A DNA stretch of 64,000 nt from Castanea sativa. Lineage: Eukaryota > Streptophyta > Magnoliopsida > Fagales > Fagaceae. The position numbers were made by a program, and so were the translations under genes. The notes beneath the pieces were generated by a model. That model saw only the letters and a list, made by a program, of their open reading frames with translations, was not told the DNA's origin and did no database searches. The stretch covers positions 38,531,873 through 38,595,872 of the forward strand of contig NC_134019.1 of assembly GCF_040712315.1 (NCBI RefSeq), written 5' to 3'. How positions within the stretch are numbered: position 1 is the stretch's first letter; each line of letters opens with the position of its first letter. Positions 23,755 to 35,786 of this stretch are shown piece by piece.

Positions 23755-26700
23755 TTATTGAAATTGGCTTGCCAAATTAGCTAAATCATGTTGAACAACA
23801 GAGAGTAATGGATTGGGGGCTTCCTTCGTCCAAACTACATAGTTAGAGACATTAATAGAATATCTTGCAAGACTACGTGCTAATCTATTGTCTTCTCTTC
23901 TGTAATGAGAGTATAACAATTTTGAGTAGAAATTAGAAAAAACAATGGCATCCTGAATTAGTGGCTCCACTGAAGCTATTGTATGACCACCTGCCTTCAA
24001 GGAGTCAATTATTAACTCAGGATCGCCTTCAAGAACTGCTCCACTTATACCTATTTCTTGCCCAAACTCCAAAGCCTGAGCTGCTGCAATTGCTTCGATT
24101 TCTGTTGGTTGAAATGCTGGAGCAATGAGCTGAGCTAATGATGCGATGATGGAGCCTGTGTGGTCTAAGATAACATGGTCTCGGATAACAACTCTTATGC
24201 CGCTTCCGTCTTCATTCCTGAAAATTGCCTCATCAAGATTCATTTTGAAGCAGCTTGCATCAGGTGGCTTCCATATCACCCTTGTTCTCAGCATAGTTGG
24301 TGGCTTAGTTGGTAGTGTAGCAAAGAATTCATCTAGCCTCTCTTTCGCCTGCACTACAATCAGGTCCAATGAGCCGCACGGTTTATAGAGGCGAATTTGG
24401 TTTTGCTAGTGCCATATATCCCACTTCATCATCGCAAATAGCTCTAGGTTACCTTGGTTTTTGAGTATCCATATAGGCAGGGACGTAGCTATGCTTGGAC
24501 CAAGGGGGGCAATGGCCCCCCTTGGCCCAATGAGAAAAAGCAAAATATAAAATATATGAAACTTGGTTTTGAATTTTCATACTCAATTTTTGTTCAATAT
24601 TTCCATGCTTTTACAAAAAAATACAATTTCTTTATTCAAATTTTCATTAAATTTTGATTCTTTTTATAAGTTTCTGTCTGGATTCTAAATGATTTATGAA
24701 ATTTATCTTAAAGTATTAGCGTAGGATAATTGCAACTTAAGTGTTCAATGAAGTTCCCTAAAAAAGTTTGGGATAAACACACACACACAGATATATATAT
24801 AATTTTATAAGTTGCTTGGATAAAAAAAAAAAAAAGGTTATTCATTGGGTTAATCTAGAGTTACAATATAAAGGTTTAGGTTATAACAATTTTTTTAAGC
24901 ATTTGGGTTTGAGTATATCTCGCCCCCCTCACTTAAAATCCTAGCTCCGTCCCTGCATATAGGAGCTCCTTGAAGTTTGTGGGTCTTGTATTTTGGCAAA
25001 AACTCCACTCCAATGATGACCACACTTAACTGAGCTCGCTGCATGACCATAGTGCATGTAATTTGCTTTCCTCATCGCTCAAGCACTGTTCGCACAGTAG
25101 GTTGTCCATGATGTGTTGCTGCCTCAGGTTTGCTTTTGTAGGAATGAAATCACAACAAGCTCACCACATGAAATTTTTTATCTTATTTGCAACTCAGAAA
25201 TCTTAGATGCTGTGCTAGAAGTTCTGTCCTCAATCTGTGTTGCCTCTACCCCTTCCTCATCAACCTCATACTTCAAGAATTGATATACAAATTTGTAGGA
25301 GTATTGCCCACTTTGTGTCCATGGCCAAAACAATTTGTCTTCTGTTGAATGTCAGACAACGGGATTTTTTTAATGAGGGCAGCTTCTTCAGGAACAAAAA
25401 AACCATCAATAACAACTTCATTCCATGTCCGCATGTCTTCATTGATCAGTACTTCAACTGTGGTTTCATCCCACCCCTCCAAAATAGGTGATGATACACG
25501 GGAAGGGTGTTTGATTGGCAGCCATGAATGTTGCCAAATCTTCACTTTCTACCAATTGCCTATTCTCCAACAAGCTCCGCATTTAATGACATCATGACCT
25601 TGGAGTATGCTTTTCCAAGCATATGATCCATGGCTTGATTCAGTAGCCTTCATGATTGTGCAATTTGGAAAGAAATGTGGTTTGAAGACCTTGTAAAATA
25701 GTGAGCTTTTATCATGCATTAACTGCCAAGCTTGTTTGGCCAAGAGAGAGTCGTTGTGCAAGGCTAAATCACGGAAGCCCATACCATCCTCACTTTTGGC
25801 TTTTTTCATTTCACCTCATTTTAGCCAATGAATCTTCCGTTTTTCCTCTCGTTGTCCCCACCAAAACTTCCTAACCAACACCTTAATTTCATTACACAAC
25901 CCTAACGGTAATTTAAAGCACCGCATTGCATACGTTGGAATGACTTGGATAATTGCCTTCATAGGCACCTTTCTTCCAGCTTGGGAAATGATTTTTCCTT
26001 CCCACCTTTGCAACTTCCTCCATACTCTCTCTTTAAGATAATTAAAACTTGTTTTTGTTTCCCTTTTCCGTCAAAGATGGTAACCCCAAGTATTTTTCAT
26101 AGTGGTGGATTTCACGAACCCCCAAAATCCCTTTGATGATTTGTTTGTTTGATTTAGTAACTGATTTACTAAAGAATAAAGCCGTCTTCTCCCTATTTAT
26201 TTTTTGGCCTAAAACTTCTTCATAAAATGATAGACGGTCCATCACCTTACTACATTTTGTGCAATTGGCCCTACAAAAAAGAAGGTTATCTATCATCTGC
26301 AAAAAAACAAATGGGTTAGTTTGGGATCTCTTTTGCACAGTCTGAATCCATGGATGTCACCATTGCTTGCTTCCTTTTTAATTAGGCTATGAAGGCCCTC
26401 AGTGCATAGTTAAAAGAGAAAAGGAGAGAGAGGATCTCTTGTCTAAGGCCCCTTGAGGGGTGGATCAAACCCTTTGGTTCCCTGTTCACTAGTATTGAGT
26501 AGGTGATTGTTTTCACACACACCATAATAAGTCCAATCCACAGTTCGTAAAACCCCATTTTTCTCATCAAATTTTCTAAAAACACCCATTCAACCTTATC
26601 ATAGGCTTTTCTCATGTCAAGCTTCAAAGCCATAAAACCAATTGAACTAGAATTATAATTTTTCATGTAATGTAGTGTTTAAAAGGTAATAAGGATATTA

Positions 26701-28373
26701 TCCGAAATGAGGCGGCCTTTGGCAAAAGTCAATTGGTGCTCAGTAATGACAGAATTGAGGAATTTTTTTAGCCTATTAGCAAGGACTTTTGCAAAAAATT
26801 TGTAAAGTACATTGCATAAACTAACAAGGCGATATTCTAACATTAAACTTGGGTTTTTCTTTTTTGGGATAAGAGTAATGAAGGTATGATTCAGTAGGTG
26901 TGGGAGTGTACCTGAATTCAACCAAGATAGCACTGAGTGTGTAACATCACCCTCAATCATAGGCCAGAAATGCTAAAAGAACAAAGGGGGCATTCCATCT
27001 GGTCCGGGAGCCTTTAGTGGTGCCATTTGTTTCAAGGTTTGTGCTACTTCCCATTCCTCAAATTTGCACATCAATTCTTGGTTCATGTCATCTGAGATCA
27101 CTTGAGTAATTTGGTCTAGAACTTCTTGGTGTAGGATCGGATTTGAGATAGTGAAAAGTTCACTATAAAATTTGATGAGAACATTTGCTATATCATTCGG
27201 CTCCTCCTTCCAAACTCCCTGGTTGTCATTTATTCCCATAATCACATTTTTTTGATACTGGTGGGAGACCTGACTATGAAAAAACTTTGTGTTTCCATCT
27301 CCATTTTTCAGCCAAAGAATACGAGAGCGTTGATTCCACATCCTAGTTTCTCAGTCTAGCAAATTATTGATCTCACTTTTCAATTCTTTGATGTAGATAT
27401 TGCTGCTTGTCCTCAATGCCATGGCTTCCTCTTCAACTAGCATGTCCCTCTTTTTTTCTTTTTCTTTTTTCTTTTTAATTCTCTTCTTACATTACCAAAG
27501 ACATTATAATTCCATCATGATAAATCTTTGCCACACTTGTCTATCTTTCTAAGGATTTCCCTATCTGAGTCCAACACATGATCTCCAAGTTACTTCAATC
27601 ACCTCTCCACCTCGACTATTTGACAACCACATCTCCTCAAACCAGAAAGGTTTTTTATAGGATGAAATTTCAATACCTGTTGGGTTGATAGGCAAAGGGC
27701 AATGATCAAATGAAAAACAAGGTAGATGATGAACTCGAGTGCTAGGGTATCTCATGAACCACGGGTTGGTAGCTAGTCCACGGTCGAGTCTCTCTTTAAT
27801 CGAGTGTCCATCGGTATAATGTTTGCTCCATGTGAATTTTTGGTCAATGAAGCCCAAATCCATAAAACTGCATTCATCAAGAACATCATTGAAGGCTTGC
27901 ATTTGACTGTGTGCACGGATTGCTCCTTCCACTTTCTCTTCTTGCCTTCTGATTTTGTTAAAATCCCCAGCACACATCCAAGGAATGTATGGCTTACCAT
28001 TTAGGTTTCAAAGCTTGGTCCCCGCCTCATGCCTTCTAATTATAGTTGGTTCACCATAAAAACCTGTGAAGCGCCATTCCTGAGGGGTATTCTTCTCAAC
28101 AAGTACATCAATGAAATACTTTGACGAGTCTTCCCTTGTGATTCGAATATCTTCCTTCTACAACAAAATCAAACCACCGCCTCTATTGCCAGTAGGAACT
28201 GACCATTTATTCTTGAAATCAAAATTATGTAACACTTGATCTAGCCTAGTATCATCTGTCCAAGTCTCAGCTAAAAACACAACAGGAGGATCTTTTGCTC
28301 AGATGTAATTTCTGAGCTCCCTCACTATACGTAAGTTCTCAAGTCCATGACAGTTCCAAACTAAGAGACTCAT
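23755..28373 (-). pseudogene. LINE ORF2: endonuclease, reverse transcriptase, RNase H, broken
   Basis: It starts at ATG 28373 with MSLLVWNCHGLENLR, the usual opening of the plant LINE endonuclease, but meets stops. The endonuclease continues in 27561..27977 (MCAGDFNKI, FTWSKHYTDGHSIKERLDRG). The reverse transcriptase spans about 26100..27341: RILWLKNGDGNTKFFHSQ, LKAPGPDGMPPLFF, TFITLIPKKKNP, GFMALKLDMRKAYDKVEWVF and the catalytic remnant FADD near 26289. The downstream zinc-binding domain is in 25273..25809. The RNase H domain is in 23755..24369 (FKMNLDEAIF, VVIRDH, EIEAIAAAQALEFG, LEGDPELIIDSL). At least ten stops or frame changes separate the blocks, so no functional protein is expected. 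The RNase H frame of 204 codons is the longest piece of this ORF left open. Confidence 0.88.
24478..24955. mobile_element. hAT-type MITE nested in the LINE, 478 bp
   Basis: The ends are CAGGGACGTAGCTA (left) and TAGCTCCGTCCCTG (right), inverted copies with few mismatches. GGGGGGC/GCCCCCC blocks follow inside. The 8-bp duplication CATATAGG flanks both sides (24470..24477 and 24956..24963). It has no coding capacity. It lies between the zinc-binding and RNase H remnants of the LINE, so it inserted after the LINE. Confidence 0.9.
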
Positions 28374-28477
28374 TGTGATGGGTGGGACTGAGCATCAGCC
28401 TCCGCCAAAGCAATAGAATTAATCTCAACAGAAACCACACGTTTTTTGCTTGGTAAACCATTGGGATAGGAGAGCTC

Positions 28478-29182
28478 CTAATAAACTCTTTTGGTTAATA
28501 GCATCGAATCTACTGTGCTTGCAATTCTATTAGTACTTGTTACACCTGCATTGTTCAGATGTTTCCATGTTTCTTGTTGTTGTGAAAATTGTGTTTTCTG
28601 TTTTCCAGTTGTGACTGCACGTAGGGTTGCATGAGTTTTGGACACTTGGCCTTGGCAAACCCTAGCCGTTTCCTTATCATCCTCATTAATTGTGTGGTCT
28701 GATTGCACATTCATTGAAATTTCAGCATTCAACGGGTCATTGATTGTGGTTGACATGGCTTTTAATTTTGATAGACCCTCATCAATTTCAACGAGCTTAG
28801 AAAGCAAAGAATCATTGTGAAATGGTTCTTTTGGAGTAATAATAGGAATGGATACCTTTTGAGGAGGATTTAAATTCAGAATTATTGTTGGTAGGGTGTC
28901 AGACTGTGCCTTATTAAGTGGCAATTCAAAATTCTTTAAGTCACGATCCTCTTCCTCAAGTTGATTCACCAACGGCTCTGCGTTATCAAGTTGCTACGCA
29001 AAAACTCGAGAAGAATTATTTGGGCCAACTGTAACCAATCCCAATAATTGATCCATTAAATGCTCCACTTGATTTTGTTCCACGTCAGGCGATGCCATTG
29101 GAGGTGGAGGAACCATCATGGAAACTACCTGAACTTGCCTTAGAGGAATCAGAGCCCTGTGAGTGGAAGTGCTTGCTTTCAT
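28478..29182 (-). pseudogene. LINE ORF1 C-terminal / linker remnant
   Basis: Two open stretches (28994..29182 and 28478..28972) continue downstream of ORF1 in the same orientation, separated by stops. They are low in conserved motifs, rich in Asn, Gln and Glu (LEEEDRDLKNFELPL). This fits the variable tail between the CCHC knuckle of ORF1 and the endonuclease in plant LINEs. No function can be assigned separately. Confidence 0.55.
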
Positions 29183-29263
29183 TTTCTTAGAGAAACCTGG
29201 AATAGAGACTACATGTTTTTGTGCTCAACTAGCTAGTGCTGCACGTAGCCAAGGACTAAATTG

Positions 29264-29947
29264 CTATTCTTCAACTTTAAGGGAGCCTTCATTGTCAAAC
29301 CAAACTTCACAGTCCCTATCATCATGGTTGAGACAGTAGCACCAGTAGCAAATATTGGGTAGGCGCTCATATTTAAACGAGACCCATTGTTCTTTGCCTT
29401 GTCCTATGGACACCATTCTTCCTCGACTTAGTGGATGGGTGACATCCAAGCTGACTCTTACCCTCATAAAACTTCCTCCATCAACCTCCGTATTAGGTTT
29501 CCGAATGATCGTGCCAACAGTACTACAAATCCCTTTTGCCACCTTTTGATTCATGAATCTCACTGGAATGTCATGTACCTGCATCCAAAAGGATGTATGA
29601 TTGAAAGTCAAGTCCTCAATTGGTGTATCCTTGTCATAGCGTTGCAACACCATAAGGTGTTTGTCAAAGCTCCAAGGTTCATTTGAAAGAATGGAGTCCA
29701 CTTTTAGCTTATTATTGAACGTGAAGAGGACTATGTGGTTGCCCATATTTTTAACTTTAAAACCATTTTTTGATCTCCATAATGGCTTAAATGTTGAAGC
29801 AATAGCTTCCATATTCAGAGCCCATATTGTGTGGAATTTGCCAACAATGATGAATTTTGGCGTTGCCATCTCCTCCTTAAGATTGAAGGTTGGCCCTTCT
29901 TTGTCTGAAATCGTCAAACCATTACGATGGTTTGTAAGTTCGTCCAT
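29264..29947 (-). pseudogene. LINE ORF1, DUF4283-like RNA-binding protein with zinc knuckle
   Basis: From ATG 29947 (MDELTNHRNGLTISDKEGP) the frame is open for about 227 codons. It shows the DUF4283 pattern typical of plant L1 ORF1 (FIIVGKFHTIWALNMEAIAS, LSNEPWSFDKHLMVLQRYD, FWMQVHDIPVRFMNQKVA). A knuckle follows: CYWCYCLNHDDRDCEVW, spacing C-X2-C-X4-H-X4-C. The usual Gly after the second Cys pair appears as Tyr. It ends at a stop at 29264, and homologous linker continues beyond. Family knowledge: the protein binds the element RNA. It is probably non-functional because the element as a whole is dead. Confidence 0.75.
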
Positions 29948-30223
29948 GACTACACTGTTTCCCAAACCCCTGAAAGAAAAACCCACAAACCTTAAGGATA
30001 AACTAGTTATCCTAAGGGACAAAGACACCTACAAGTAGAGATAGAATATTCTACAGCCTAGGAGAAGTTCAAAGAAAAACTTTCACTAACGACAAAGAAA
30101 CCATTTGTCGTTATCAACGTAGAAAAGGAAGAAACTTACCAAAAGAATGGATGACTGAGTTAGAAGGGTGGGCTTTGCTCTCTTTTATTTTATTTTTTTC
30201 CCAACATTATTATAAAGGATCTT

Positions 30224-31106
30224 AATTATGTGCAAATCATGGAAATAACCACAAAAAAATAGCAATTATTTTTATGAATTCCTAGGCTCCTTTTTGTAGA
30301 CTTAAGCTCTCCCTTCTCGGCACAACCCAAAAGAAAGGAGAAAATTTTATGGGCTTTTACCTTCCTAGTCCTAGACTCCTAGGTAGTCCATAACACCATA
30401 TAAGTCCATATACATGGTTTGAAAGCAATAACAGGGGATCATTGGATTAAGGCCCATCACTTCTTGATGCTTTTTTCATGCATGGAGCCCGAAAGGCACT
30501 AGGCACAGGCACGTGATTCAGCAGGCTACCCTAGCAAGGTAGTCGGCATAAATCTTCGCATGTGAGACAATGTGAATATATCTTGGAATTTTTTAGCAAA
30601 CAATAAGTTTCTTCACATGTGATTTGATATCTTGGAATTTCTTATTGAATGGACCTGTCCCAATGAGATGGGCACAGATTCTACAAAATTAAGGCGTTTA
30701 CTATATCACAAAAGTTGTCGCTATTGTTGAGTTGTGGATCTTGAGGAATCAATATGTACATACATACAATTCACATGGCCTAAAGTGGTGAACTTTATTT
30801 ATTTATTTATTTTCCATCGAAGGGATTTATTTATTATATATGTTATTAAGTAGAAGGACAAAAGAAAACAAAAATAAAAGTTCAATAGATTAAGTTACAC
30901 GTGAAGTAGTAGCCCTAGTCCATATCATCTCCCTATATCCCCACACACACAAAAATCATCCAATAAAGAAATCTATGGTTAAAATCATGTCAACACAAAA
31001 AAAGAAGATTAATTGCTGGTTTGAGTTAATGATAAAGAGCAATCAGTATGAAACGAACGTTATAGGTTGAATTCTATTGTAAAAAGAAGAAGAAAATGAT
31101 GATAAG
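30224..31106. other. Intergenic, no gene seen
   Basis: Sequence between the LINE and the next hAT-like element. A slightly GC-richer part near 30290..30560 was not recognised. Confidence 0.5.
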
Positions 31107-31279
31107 TAGAGGTGTTCACCAAACCACTCAAATTATACGACAGTACCCACACCAACCAAAATCGCTAGCAAAATGAAATAACTGCACTGCACCTCAAGTG
31201 GCAATGAATCACACCGCATTGCACTGTACTGTGCGGTGCAGTGTGCAATTTTATGATAAGAAAACCACATAAAACTGCA

Positions 31280-31324
<45 letters not shown>

Positions 31325-32241
31325 CTTGTTTTGTATATATCTGTGGTACTTTTAGTTTACTTTCAATCTGTCATGAATTTTTTTTGGTCTTGTATATATA
31401 TTTGTGTTACTTTTCTTGTTACATAAGTTTAAAAAAAAAAAACTTACTGTCAATATTATCGTAGTGTGTGTGTGTGTATATATATATATATAAGTAAAAT
31501 TTAGAGAAAGTTCAATTAGAATTTGAAATTAGAATACAATTTTGCGCCATGTGTCTAAATTTATGTGAGAACCACACCATAATTATCCACTTAAGTTTTT
31601 GTCATGTATTCACTTAAGTTTTTTAATCTTTGTGCCAAGTCAGTTAATAAGTGCAAAAGACTAAAAATCTAATATTAATGAACTATTGAATATTTTTTTT
31701 TTTTTTAAATCAATCACATATACTCAATAAAAATCACCACACATTTTATCTTATCAAAAATTAGAAGAAAAAAAATGATTATAAGTAGTATTAAATTTAT
31801 TTAAGAATTTTAATATGTGACTAAGTTCGTGTACTTTTAAAAAAAAAATATGACTAATTATTTATATTTTATAATAAAAATTGTGTTTAATTTTAAATAT
31901 ATCCGTTCGTATGCATGTAATGATATTTTTTTAATAATTTGACTAATTATTTATATTTTTATAATAAAATTGTATTTAATTTTAAATACATTCATGTATT
32001 TGCATGGGTTACATGCTATTTATTAATAGTAAACTAGTAATTAGTAATGTCATCTTGAAAATATATTAATATACTAGTTCAAAATTAACCAAACCACAGT
32101 ATCACACCTTGTACACTGTACCAAACTGCACGTGTTATTGTAAAATTGAAGTGCGGTGTAGTAATGGTTTGACCAAATCACACCACAAAATGCAGTGTTA
32201 AAAATAATCAAAAAAATGCATCGCACCAGCAAACACCCTTA
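31107..32241. mobile_element. Probable hAT-like non-autonomous element, 1.1 kb
   Basis: The left end TAGAGGTGTTCACCA and the right end read inward, TAAGGGTGTTTGCTGG, are inverted copies. Sub-terminal CACACC / TGCAGTG-rich blocks recur in both orientations near each end (31180..31250 and 32095..32225). A clear 8-bp duplication was not found. The end resembles the TAGGGGTGTGCA element at 35787. An (ATT)n run lies inside. Confidence 0.6.
31281..31324. repeat. (ATT)n microsatellite
   Basis: About 14 uninterrupted ATT units inside the hAT-like element. The Tyr-repeat open frame here is an artefact of it. Confidence 0.95.
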
Positions 32242-33295
32242 AATTGATGAGACATAATATAGTAAGAAATTTTCGCTCCTGCTGTTTAACTTCTTAATTA
32301 GCCAAAAGATCAATACACTGGACTATCTGTCTCCCTGCTAGAGCATGGAAATTGTGATGCAGTGGTTGATGCATAGTTAAAAAGTGATGTAATGTATGTC
32401 TTTTTTTTTTTTAATATGGTGATCAGTGATTATTAGTTGTGCACATAAATTTAAGGTGGTTATTATGTGTTAACTTTCTGTAATATTTGTGTACATTTTG
32501 AAAAAGGTACTCAAAAACCAAATAATAGAAACCTTATACACACTTTACTCTTTACCCTTCAAAAAAAAAATCATTAAAATAAAACTTCCTACTAAACTTG
32601 AGAAAGCTTATGGTGCAATATTTAGAGTGTTTTTGGGTGCAATATTTAGAGTTGGCATCAATAAAGTAGAACCTTTATATACCACTGTGCATTTCGCGTA
32701 TGAATCACTGGACTTGGTTTTCATTGAGATCGGTTGACGCTGGCCTAAAATTCTACTTAGCCAAAACCAAAGGACTGTAATGTAATTACCAAAAAAAAAA
32801 AAACACAAATGACTGTAGTGCTGGTCCACTTTCGTCTGCATTGCAGAGCAGCCGTGAAGCCACAGTGAATAATTAGTTTGAACGTGCTCAACGGTTTGTT
32901 TACCAAAAAAGCACGGTGTGGTGTTTGTTTACCAAAAAAGCATGGTGTGGTTTGGTGGGGGGATTTTTCGTTTATTTTTTACAATTTAATATTAAGAAAG
33001 TGTTTTTTCCTTCTTAAAAAAATAATAATTAAGATAGTGTTTTAATCATACTTGAATTTGAAATGGGTCAAGATATGGGACTTGGGTAGTCCCGTGTATT
33101 CAGTGTGTTCGACGCGTTAAGATAATGACATGTGATCAAAAGTGGACATATGTCACCATCCCAACAAGTCCAATACAACTAGACTCTAGACTAAATTTTA
33201 CCCATCTCATTTTAATTTGAACATCATCACTGAAATTATTATTTTGCCCACCAGTAATGAAGAGGAGAAATTAAGAATGACGGAATCAAATGATA
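32242..33295. other. Intergenic, no gene seen
   Basis: Contains a short direct duplication near 32894..32955 (TGTTTACCAAAAAAGCA twice). No other structure is recognised. Confidence 0.5.
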
Positions 33296-33800
33296 TAAAG
33301 GTGACGGTACTAGGTCGACGGGATAAAAGGCGACGGATTAAGTATTACTTGACGTTTCTAGAATGTTAAGTAATATCCAAGGATTCTTAAGTGAGGCATA
33401 CGTGCGGCCCACAACTAACACTAAGAGTCCTATTATGAATAGAATTCTAGATCATACAAAGTCCTACGATCTGCATTGTTGATCAAGAATTCTCCTATAA
33501 GGAAAGGAACTCTAGAAGGAAAGAACTTGGTGAACAAGACATTAAATTCGGCCTTATACTACTATAAAAACCTCCAAACCCTCATAAATTAAGGTATGCA
33601 TTATTAACTTAACTCTGGCACTCTAGAGTTGTGAAAAAGCTCTAACTTGACATTCGGAGGGTTTTTGGCCAGCATCACACCGGTGCTCTCTGCTAGGTCT
33701 TCTCTTTTTGTTTTGTAGGTGTTGTAGGTGTAGGTCTTCTCTTTTTGTTTTGTAGAGTGTGTGCAGCTTATTGGTGATTTTTCAGCATCATCAAGTAATA
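33296..33800 (+). repeat. LTR-like remnant, related to 3212..3825
   Basis: Colinear with the copy at 3212..3825. It shows GGCGACGGAT, AAGGAAAGAACT, ATACTACTATAAAAACC (TATA-like), GGCACTCTAGAGTTGTGAA, CATCACACCGGTGCTCTC and the end TTTTTCAGCATCATC. A 37-bp direct repeat (GTGTAGGTCTTCTCTTTTTG type) lies at about 33690..33755. No terminal duplication was found, so the borders are approximate. Confidence 0.5.
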
Positions 33801-33829
33801 ACAAGTTTAATAAACCTGTCATTTAGGAT

Positions 33830-35035
33830 ATGTTTTGAATGTGTTGTGAAAATATTGTGACATAACATTTCTCTATATATTTTTTTAGAAATAAGTGCAC
33901 TTTTGGTCTTTAAAGTTTGAGGTTGTTTTCATTTTGACTATTTATGTTTTAAAATTTTTCATTTTGACCTTTCATATTTAATTGTGTTTTTGTCTCTCAA
34001 AAATAAAATATTTTATTATGTTTTTGTATTGGTTATGTCATCTATTATCACTAATATCACAATTAAGTACCTATTCATGTTTAATTATTTTATAAAAGAG
34101 ATGGGTTCAAGTTATACCTGGTGTAACTCTACAAAAGTTACACATTTTTTAAGTCATAGATTTCTAAAAGATCTAACAGTAAAAAAGAAAACACAATTTT
34201 TTCATATCATCATTAAATACTTGCCTAATTAATAATATCCTAATTAACTCTCTCCTAATTAATTACTTTTTGTCTCTCTTTATTTCAATGTAATTCACTT
34301 TTCCTCTATCACTTTCCTCATCCATTTTCATAAAATGTTCAAGCAAAAATATTAACATCAAGAGCAGCAATTATAAGCTTCAGATAATTACTGCCATATC
34401 ATCAATTTGATTGTAATTTTAATCTCTTTTATTCTTCTTGAATGAGAGAGTAAGTCTCACAAAGTTAAGAACTACCACAAACTATGGCTTTGGAGGGGCA
34501 CCAACACTCTCTAAACTAGTAATCTCCGTTAGATCTATTTGCCCATTAAAACTAATCCACTTTACAAACTGAAACTCAAGAACAACAACACAATTACAAT
34601 TAAATTTCAATTACTATTCTAATTCAAAGTTTGTTTTCAAATATTACCTAGTAGAAAAAATAAAAACGAAGCTCTAGATGAAACTACATAGAGATAATAA
34701 AAAAAAAAAAAATTTAAAAGTAGGGTGGGGGAGATAATAGATCCAATTTGAAAGTGGCACAAGAAATTAGAGAGGAGGAACAAAGACTTAGAAAGAAAAA
34801 GAAAAACAAAGAAAGATATGGTAGACATGTACAAGGAAAGAGAGAGTAGTAGTGGTAGTCTGGTAGACCTCACTAAGTTATTAGCGAGTAGCCACCATGA
34901 TAATCCTTATCAGATCACCGGTGGTTCACTTTCCATGGGAAAACTCGCTATTAGACTATTAAGTGCTACATGCTTTAAAGGCTTAACCCTTTAGAAAATT
35001 TAAGAGCTAAAACCAATTTAAGGAAATTTGTCATT
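33830..35035. other. Intergenic, no gene seen
   Basis: AT-rich. A segment near 33800..33880 resembles one end of the MITE at 35045..35233 (TGTTGTGAAAATATTGTGACATAACATTTCTCT). Short open frames on both strands have no features. Confidence 0.5.
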
Positions 35036-35044
35036 GAATAATAG

Positions 35045-35233
35045 AAATGCTATATTCACAACATTTTTATAACATTTTCATAACAAATGATAGGTGGTTA
35101 GTTGTTATTAGTTTAAATTTGAACCTAACACTGAGATTACTTTTTTGCTCTAATAATAATAACCAGTAACAACCTGTCATTTAAAATTTGTTATAAAAAT
35201 GTTGTGAAAATATTTTGAACATATCATTTCTCT
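35045..35233. mobile_element. Mutator-like MITE with long inverted arms, 189 bp
   Basis: The two halves are inverted copies over some 60-70 bp. AACATTTTTATAACA is present at the left end and TGTTATAAAAATGTTGTG on the right side. The flanks GAATAATAG (35036..35044) and AAATAATAG (35234..35242) match at 8 of 9 positions, as expected for a MULE-type 9-bp duplication. Related ends recur near 33840 and 39790. Confidence 0.7.
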
Positions 35234-35786
35234 AAATAATAGTGACATATCACACTATCTAGTATCTACTAAATAATAATGAAAAAAAGGCTTACTCTTT
35301 TTGTTAAAAAAATAAAATATAAAACTGTGTATATAAGTATAAATTAAAGTTTACAAGCTTTTCTCAAAGGTGTGCCTTTTTGTTTTGGTCGGTCTTGCCC
35401 AAGTGTTAAAGGAGCCAAGTGTAAAGCACACGATTCTTAAAGCACCATGTTCTTAAAGGGAGTATAATCGTGCAACTACAAACTTTTGCCAAAAGAGATG
35501 TGTTACGTCGTCTAACTTCCTTGGTCAAAGGCCCAAAGCAACGGTGTTGTTTTAATTTGAGGACAAAATGGGACCTCCCAAAAGACTAATGTTTGTTATA
35601 ATTTTCTCATTGATCCTATTGTGCAAAACGTTGGAGACTATTATCAGGATTGTGGCAAGCAGTTCTGCTTCTTTGTAGGTCTTCTGTTTTGTTTTAATAA
35701 TTTTTTCTTTTCTAAAAAAAAAAAAAACTAATTAATCTTAGCAACAAATAAAAGTAAGCACAATGCATATCAACTTCCATTCAAAG

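Larger units (their letters stand above)
23721..30210 (-). mobile_element. L1-like LINE retrotransposon, full length, inactive, 6.5 kb
   Basis: The 13-bp direct repeat TATAAAGGATCTT lies at 23708..23720 and 30211..30223. On the minus strand the element ends in a poly(A) tail (poly(T) from 23721 on the plus strand). From its 5' end it carries ORF1 (29264..29947) and then endonuclease, reverse transcriptase, zinc-binding reverse-transcriptase-associated and RNase H regions (23755..28373). Stops and frame changes are scattered throughout. A 478-bp hAT MITE is inserted in the 3' part. Order, poly(A) and long target duplication are diagnostic of target-primed retrotransposition. Confidence 0.92.

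Noticed and set aside
23755..24369. 204-codon RNase H-like frame as an independent gene
   Set aside because: Its order, strand and position at the 3' end of the LINE next to the poly(A) tail show that it is the LINE RNase H domain.
31241..31426. Poly-Tyr open frame
   Set aside because: Artefact of the (ATT)n microsatellite.
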